A DNA stretch of 64,000 bases, taken from positions 1,054,001 to 1,118,000 of the forward strand of contig NZ_CP041356.1 in NCBI RefSeq assembly GCF_006965445.1. The letters run 5' to 3'. Shown in pieces: positions 59,996-64,000 of this stretch. The translations under genes and the position numbers were made by a program. Each line of letters begins with the position of its first letter. Position 1 is the stretch's first letter. The DNA is from Lactococcus protaetiae (GTDB taxonomy: Bacteria > Bacillota > Bacilli > Lactobacillales > Streptococcaceae). The notes beneath the pieces were generated by a model. The model saw only the letters and a program-made list of their open reading frames with translations. It searched no databases and was not told the origin of the DNA.

Positions 59996-60204
59996 TAAGT
60001 AGGTGGACAGCGTAGACAGTTTATAGAACAGAGCACTGAGTGATGTATTCTGCTACATTTTTACACTAGGACAGTTATAAAGTACCATAAATCATTCGTA
60101 TTTTTTACAATAATTTTGCTATGGAACTCACTTGTATTTTATCTTATTAAAAATTAATTTTCAAGCATACCTACCTCATTGACTGAAAATGCAAAAAAAA
60201 ATAT

Positions 60205-60220
60205 CTGTCAGTACTGACAG
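60205..60220. repeat. CTGTCAGTACTGACAG palindrome, intergenic
   Basis: A perfect copy with flanking AT/AT that extends the dyad to ATCTGTCAGTACTGACAGAT; A-run before and TTTT after, so it may act as a terminator. Confidence 0.9.
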
Positions 60221-60280
60221 ATGTTTTTACTGGCAGTATCAATGTTCATGAGTTATCGCATCAAACTGACAGCATTTCTC

Positions 60281-60466
60281 TTAATTCTTTTTACGCATTT
60301 CACCCGCTTGAAAAAGTGTTCCTTCAGGCAAATCAGTGAAAATAACATTTATCGCTGATGCAGGAGCACCTGCGTGTTTAGTAATTGATTCAGTAATTTC
60401 TTTAGCTATAGCAGCTTTTTGCTCCAGCGTGCGTCCTTCAAAAAGTTCAACATGGACAAAGGGCAT
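60281..60466 (-). CDS. 4-oxalocrotonate tautomerase family protein
   Basis: A 61-residue tautomerase with the catalytic Pro directly after the initiator Met (MPFVHVELFEGRTLEQKAAIAKEI). Members ketonise enols or act on small unsaturated acids; in lactic acid bacteria the role is unknown. The length is exactly that of the family. The ribosome binding site is weak; a TGTGGA-ATG-TCCACA inverted repeat at 60482-60496 lies just upstream and could be an operator or leader hairpin. Confidence 0.87.
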   Translation of the reverse strand: MPFVHVELFEGRTLEQKAAIAKEITESITKHAGAPASAINVIFTDLPEGTLFQAGEMRKKN

Positions 60467-60552
60467 AAACTTTGGTTCTGGTGTGGAATGTCCACATCAG
60501 CCTTTCTGTTATTATGAAAGTATTTTATCATAAAATCAATATTTACACCATT

Positions 60553-60568
60553 TCTGTCAGTACTGACA
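60553..60568. repeat. CTGTCAGTACTGACAG palindrome upstream of the small RNA candidate
   Basis: A perfect copy 25 bases before the -35 box of the candidate small RNA promoter. Confidence 0.9.
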
Positions 60569-60592
60569 GAATCATTTATTTTTAAAATTCTA

Positions 60593-60621
60593 TTGTAAAA
60601 GAGTGTATTTTATAGTATAAT
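60593..60621 (+). promoter_or_regulatory. Promoter of the candidate small RNA
   Basis: TTGTAA (60593-60598) and TATAAT (60616-60621), spacer 17. Confidence 0.7.
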
Positions 60622-60627
60622 CAAGGA

Positions 60628-60750
60628 ATTAGGAAAAAAATAAGAAGCTCAAGTTTTGAGCACTACAAACAAAAAGTAACTAGTTATAGTTCTTATTTTT
60701 TTGCAATAAAAATTAGAAGAAAGATAATAGCAAAAGCTATCTCTTTTTTT
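60628..60750 (+). ncRNA. Candidate small regulatory RNA
   Basis: A strong promoter leads into about 120 bases without a reading frame. A 13-bp stem (60634-60646 with 60690-60702, A7TAAGAA/TTCTTAT7) encloses the hairpin GCTCAA-GTT-TTGAGC (60647-60661), and the segment ends in the hairpin TAGC-AAAA-GCTA within AGATA...TATCT followed by a T-run (60744-60750). I do not recognise a known RNA family; the first T-run could also be a terminator giving a 75-base form. Confidence 0.5.
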
Positions 60751-60757
60751 CTAACCC

Positions 60758-60797
60758 AAATCGGAGCGCTTACCTTGTGATAAGCGCTCCGATTTTA
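60758..60797 (+). terminator. Strong hairpin downstream of the small RNA candidate
   Basis: AAATCGGAGCGCTTA and TAAGCGCTCCGATTT form a perfect 15-bp stem with loop CCTTGTGA; the following TTTT belongs to the left end of element 18. Confidence 0.8.
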
Positions 60798-61073
60798 ACT
60801 TAGCAAGTGCATGCTATCTCCGCCCTTTGGGCTACGCTGTCGATGCTCGCTACGGTGCTGGAGCACCTAGTCGCAATCGCAATTCCCCCACCTCATAAGG
60901 TGGCAGGATAAGCAGCACTGAGCTCTGCTTTCGTTCTACTGCCCTAGGATCTTAGCGCTTTAGCGCTTAGACTTCAGGGACAGGGTGACCTCATATCTTT
61001 GATGTGAGGTTGTGCCCTAACATTGGTGGGGGAGAAAGAATCTCCCACCAATGAAGTAATCACTTCAACAAAG
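60794..61073 (+). repeat. Mosaic intergenic element 18 (type I ends)
   Basis: TTTTAACTTAGCAAGTGCAT at the left and CCACCAATGAAGTAATCACT at the right. Inside: GCTCGCTACGGTGCTGGAGC, CCCCACCTCATAAGGTGG, GCAGCACTGAGCTCTGCTT, AGCGC-TTTA-GCGCT and ATCTTTGATGTGAGG. It is the cleanest full-length type I copy. Confidence 0.9.
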
Positions 61074-61279
61074 TTTGTCCTCTTTGAAATGAGTGAAAAA
61101 GATAAATCGCACAAAGAACTATACTTTCTTACGCGATTTCCTATCTATGTGTTTTTAACACTCCACTGTCAGTTTGTTTATCTCCTGAAACAGCAAGAGC
61201 AAGAGCAAGAGAAGAGCCAAGTAGCATTTTTCATCATTTCAAAGCAGTCGACTTACATCTTATTAACAAGGAGGAACCA

Positions 61280-62440
61280 ATGAAGAACAAAAAAAGAATG
61301 ATGAATTTAGCCATTTCCAATTTGTTTTTAGTATTTTTAGGAGCAGGATTAGTCATTCCTGTTCTCCCAAAATTAAAAGAACAGATGAACTTTTCAGGGA
61401 CAACAATGGGAATGATGATTTCTATTTTTGCTATCGCTCAATTGGTTGCTTCGCCAATTGCAGGAGCTTTGTCAGATAAAATCGGTAGAAAAAAACTTAT
61501 CGCAATCGGGATGATTATCTTCTCCTTTTCTGAATTATTATTTGGTTTAGCGCAAATAAAAATGGGATTCTATATTTCACGTGGTTTAGGTGGGGTGGCA
61601 GCAGCTCTAGTAATGCCCTCTGTGACAGCATACGTAGCAGATTTGACGACAATTGCAGAGCGTTCTAAAGCAATGGGATTAGTATCAGCTGCGATTAGTG
61701 GTGGTTTTATTATAGGTCCAGGAGCGGGCGGATTTATTGCAACTTTAGGGATTCGTGCTCCATTTTATGTCGCGGCCCTTTTGGCTCTCGTTGGATTTAT
61801 TCTGACTTTAACCATTCTCAAAGAGCCAGAACATCCGATTCAAACAGATAAAGCAGTTAAACATGGTTCATTTTGGAATATATTAAAAAATCCAACCTTT
61901 ACATCAATATTTATCATCATTTTGATTTCATCATTTGGTTTGCAAGCTTTTGAGTCAATTTATAGCATCATGGCAACCATTAATTTTGGTTTTACAACAG
62001 GCGAAATCGCAATGGTGATAACAGTAAGCGGTATTCTTGCACTGATTTTCCAACTCTTTTTATTTGATACAATTGTAAGTAAAATGACTGAACTTGGATT
62101 GATTCAGTGTACTTTCTTTGTCAGTGCAATATTCATTGCGATTATTGCCGTTACTAAGAATAATCTTGTTGTTGCATTGTCAACATTCATTATTTTCCTT
62201 GCCTTTGATTTATTTAGACCCGCTGTCACAACGTACCTCTCAAGACACGCAGGTGAGCAGCAAGGAGCGATTAATGGATTAAACTCAACTTTTACAAGTT
62301 TTGGTAATATTTTAGGACCACTTGCAGCAGGATATATGTTTGACATCAACCATCTTTTCCCATACTATATCTCCGCAGCAATTCTTTTGGGAACTGGATT
62401 TCTATCTCTATTTATGAATAGAAAAAAAGCCCTAGCATAA
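61280..62440 (+). CDS. MFS transporter, drug exporter-like (DHA1 family)
   Basis: A 386-residue major facilitator with about 12 membrane spans. The loop 2-3 motif GALSDKIGRKKLIAIG and the motif C-like segment GFIIGPGAGGFIATLG in span 5 mark a proton antiporter of the NorA/Bmr/TetA type, so export of drugs or metabolites is likely but the substrate is unknown. AAGGAGGAACCA precedes the ATG. It lies upstream of a MarR regulator and a nitroreductase, which may respond to the same stress; a terminator separates them. Confidence 0.9.
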   Translation: MKNKKRMMNLAISNLFLVFLGAGLVIPVLPKLKEQMNFSGTTMGMMISIFAIAQLVASPIAGALSDKIGRKKLIAIGMIIFSFSELLFGLAQIKMGFYISRGLGGVAAALVMPSVTAYVADLTTIAERSKAMGLVSAAISGGFIIGPGAGGFIATLGIRAPFYVAALLALVGFILTLTILKEPEHPIQTDKAVKHGSFWNILKNPTFTSIFIIILISSFGLQAFESIYSIMATINFGFTTGEIAMVITVSGILALIFQLFLFDTIVSKMTELGLIQCTFFVSAIFIAIIAVTKNNLVVALSTFIIFLAFDLFRPAVTTYLSRHAGEQQGAINGLNSTFTSFGNILGPLAAGYMFDINHLFPYYISAAILLGTGFLSLFMNRKKALA

Positions 62441-62555
62441 CTATTATCATCTCATTTGGACAATTATAGAGTTTCACCGAGCCAGTGAGAGAGAAGCTGC
62501 TATTTGATTATCATGCATTATGTAAGGTAGAGAATATACAAAACTAGTAGTACAT

Positions 62556-62591
62556 CTAAAAAGAGGATTTTTCAGAAATCCTCTTTTTAGA
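62556..62591 (+). terminator. Terminator of the MFS gene
   Basis: CTAAAAAGAGGATTT and AAATCCTCTTTTTAG form a 15-bp stem with a 5-base loop. Confidence 0.9.
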
Positions 62592-62638
62592 TTCTATAAA
62601 ACCTTTTTTGTTTACAATAGAATACAAAAATGATATGA

Positions 62639-62665
62639 TTGACCAATCAATGATTGACTAGTCAA
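62639..62665 (+). promoter_or_regulatory. Candidate MarR auto-operator, two copies
   Basis: TTGACCAATCAA (62639-62650) and the perfect palindrome TTGACTAGTCAA (62654-62665) lie 15 bp apart, just before the ribosome binding site of the marR gene. Paired palindromes in this position are usual for autoregulated MarR proteins. Confidence 0.6.
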
Positions 62666-62682
62666 GAAATGAGGTGAGAAAT

Positions 62683-63090
62683 ATGAAGCTTAGAAATGTG
62701 AGTAAGTTGCTCTATCAGCTAAAAATAGCAAATCAGGAGATGACATCATCTTTTGAAAAAGTAACGGGATTTAGTATCACTAGATATGAACTTATGATGA
62801 TTTTAAAAACCAAGGGGAGATGTTCCCAAACTCAATTACAAACAGAGCTCAAGATAGATAGTGCTGCGGTAACAAGACATTTGAAAATACTTGAAGAAAA
62901 AAATTACGTTACTAGAGAGAGAAATAAAGATAATAATCGAGAAGTTTTTGTAGAAATCACAGACAAGGCGAAGGAAGATTTAGCATATTGTGAAAAAGAA
63001 CACCCTTCTGCCGAACAATCTTTAAATATCACTTTAACCGAAGCAGAAGAAGATTATTTATTACAACTACTAACGAAATTAACAAAATAG
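62683..63090 (+). CDS. MarR family transcriptional regulator
   Basis: A 135-residue winged-helix repressor. The HTH core is CSQTQLQTELKIDSAAVTRHLKILEEKNYVTRERNKDNNREVFVEIT, with the DNA-contacting wing RNKDNNRE. AGGTGAG precedes the ATG at 62683; a GTG at 62674 is less likely. It lies 11 bases before the nitroreductase gene in one operon with it and the following monooxygenase. Probable ligands are phenolic or quinone compounds, judging by the target genes; this is inference. Confidence 0.9.
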   Translation: MKLRNVSKLLYQLKIANQEMTSSFEKVTGFSITRYELMMILKTKGRCSQTQLQTELKIDSAAVTRHLKILEEKNYVTRERNKDNNREVFVEITDKAKEDLAYCEKEHPSAEQSLNITLTEAEEDYLLQLLTKLTK

Positions 63091-63101
63091 AAGAGGAAAA
63101 A

Positions 63102-63740
63102 ATGGAAACAAAATTGATTAATAATGATTTTTCAGAAATTACTTTTGGAAGAAAATCAATCAGACTTTATGATGAAAATTTTAAAATTTCACACGAAGAA
63201 ATGCTTCAATTAATTCAGGAAGCGACTGCTGCACCATCATCAGTAAATATGCAGCCGTGGCGTTTTGTCGTGATTGAAAGCAAAGAGGAAAAAGAAAAAT
63301 TAAAGCCGTTGATTCGCTTCAACACCAGACAAAATGATACTTCTTCAGCGATGATACTAATCTTTGGTGATACAAATTGTTATGAACTTGGGGAAGAAAT
63401 CTATAATCAAGCTGTAGAAGAAGGAAAGATGCCTGAAGAAGTTAGAAATCAACAATTAGAAGCAATCATTCCATATTATAAAAGTTTCACAAAAAGTGAA
63501 ATGAATGATGTGGTCAAAATAGATGCTAGTCTAGCCGCTATGCAATTGATGTTAGTAGCACGTGCTCATGGTTATGATACTAATCCAATTGGTGGCTTTG
63601 AAAGTGATCAGCTTGCGGAAACATTTGGATTAGATAAAGCACGCTATGTTCCAGTATTGATTTTGTCCATCGGAAAAGCAATCGAAGAAGGCTATGAGTC
63701 AGTTCGATTAAATGCTAGTAAAATAACATCATTTAAGTAA
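63102..63740 (+). CDS. Nitroreductase family protein
   Basis: A 212-residue FMN-dependent NAD(P)H oxidoreductase. The FMN-binding start GRKSIRLYDE and the TAAPSSVNMQPWRFVVIES segment are typical, as are GGFESDQLAETFGL and VLILSIGKAIEEGYESVR near the end. These enzymes reduce nitro compounds or quinones. AGAGGAAAA precedes the ATG. Part of the MarR operon. Confidence 0.92.
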   Translation: METKLINNDFSEITFGRKSIRLYDENFKISHEEMLQLIQEATAAPSSVNMQPWRFVVIESKEEKEKLKPLIRFNTRQNDTSSAMILIFGDTNCYELGEEIYNQAVEEGKMPEEVRNQQLEAIIPYYKSFTKSEMNDVVKIDASLAAMQLMLVARAHGYDTNPIGGFESDQLAETFGLDKARYVPVLILSIGKAIEEGYESVRLNASKITSFK

Positions 63741-63749
63741 GGAAAGCAA

Positions 63750-64000
63750 ATGAAAGTTATTAATATCTCGTTTTATATAAAAGAAACAAAAAGAAATGAA
63801 TTTTTAAAAGCAATGGCTCCATTGATTGCATCTGCTCGACAAGAAAAAGGTTGTCAACGATATGATTTATACGAGAATATTGAACAAAAAAATAATTTTT
63901 CTATGATTGAGCATTGGGAAAGTCAGGAAGATATTGAACAACATAATCAAAACCCACTTTTATTATCACTTTTTGAACACCTTTCTGCTTATAGTGAAAA
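63750..64000 (+). CDS. Antibiotic biosynthesis monooxygenase (ABM) family protein, 3' end outside window
   Basis: An ATG at 63750 preceded by AAGGAAAG opens a frame to the window edge (83 residues seen). The sequence (MKVINISFYIKE, ASARQEKGCQRYDLYENIEQ, FSMIEHWESQEDIEQHNQ) matches small ferredoxin-like-fold ABM/quinol monooxygenases of the YgiN/YdhR group, which act on quinols or as heme-independent monooxygenases. It follows the nitroreductase by nine bases, so it belongs to the MarR operon. The family's usual length of about 95-105 residues means only the tail is missing. Confidence 0.88.
   Translation, partial: MKVINISFYIKETKRNEFLKAMAPLIASARQEKGCQRYDLYENIEQKNNFSMIEHWESQEDIEQHNQNPLLLSLFEHLSAYSE

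Noticed and set aside
61023-61283. Reading frame overlapping element 18 and the start of the MFS gene
   Set aside because: The first half is repeat sequence, there is no ribosome binding site, and the frame ends at the MFS start by chance; a leader peptide is not supported.

Overview
The window is chromosomal DNA of a low-GC Gram-positive coccus of the genus Lactococcus. The 16S rRNA gene, the lactococcal-type beta-phosphoglucomutase, the peptidoglycan hydrolase with three LysM repeats, and the gene neighbourhoods recU/PBP1A/ypsA, murA/epuA, dnaG/rpoD and fabZ/fabI all point there. The 16S sequence as I remember it is close to, but not the same as, L. lactis; I cannot name the species without a search. 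I see no transposase, prophage, plasmid or CRISPR genes; the content is core housekeeping.

Layout. 1-3.5 kb: end of a sugar ABC permease, a GH65 disaccharide phosphorylase, pgmB and a GDSL hydrolase (disaccharide use). 3.7-9.3 kb: hemolysin III-type membrane protein, DegV lipid-binding protein, a YpmR/GH3/YpmS cell-envelope cluster, HU. 9.6-17.2 kb: cysteine desulfurase, two tandem orphan peptide-binding lipoproteins, cysteine synthase (frameshifted), AcmD-like autolysin. 17.4-25.1 kb: metallo-hydrolase, PBP1A (frameshifted), recU, ypsA, Spx-like regulator, yktA/suhB-like pair, murA (frameshifted), epuA. 25.3-33.2 kb: trigger factor, then a complete rRNA operon (16S, tRNA-Ala, 23S, 5S) followed by 14 tRNAs. 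33.3-40 kb: dnaG, rpoD, a small CtsR-controlled protein and clpE (frameshifted). 40.5-50 kb: PepSY protein, Rrf2 regulator, gap, def, a compact four-gene operon of two Nudix and two zinc-ribbon membrane proteins, uvrB. 50-57 kb: amino-acid binding protein with an M20 peptidase, fabZ, fabI, Nudix, yidC2, phosphomannomutase-like HAD protein (frameshifted). 57-59.6 kb: panT, coaC, coaB (frameshifted) for pantothenate uptake and coenzyme A synthesis. 60-64 kb: tautomerase, candidate small RNA, MFS exporter, MarR regulator, nitroreductase and the start of an ABM-family monooxygenase (redox/quinone or drug stress).

Two repeat systems run through the whole window and are its most unusual property. 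First, a palindrome with arms CTGTCAG/CTGACAG (16 bp with a 2-base centre, 18 bp with a 4-base centre) occurs more than twenty times, in intergenic DNA and inside coding regions on both strands, and its half-sites also build many intrinsic terminators. Second, about 18 intergenic blocks (50-590 bp, about 5 kb in all) are mosaics of shared modules with recurring ends, reminiscent of pneumococcal BOX elements; within them are many small hairpins with a constant TAAA loop and stems that differ but stay paired.

Other points: the RpoD reading frame carries an extra N-terminal domain that looks like IF2_N; six genes carry single-base deletions, mostly in short G/C runs, suggesting assembly errors; and a perfect CtsR operator controls the clpE region.
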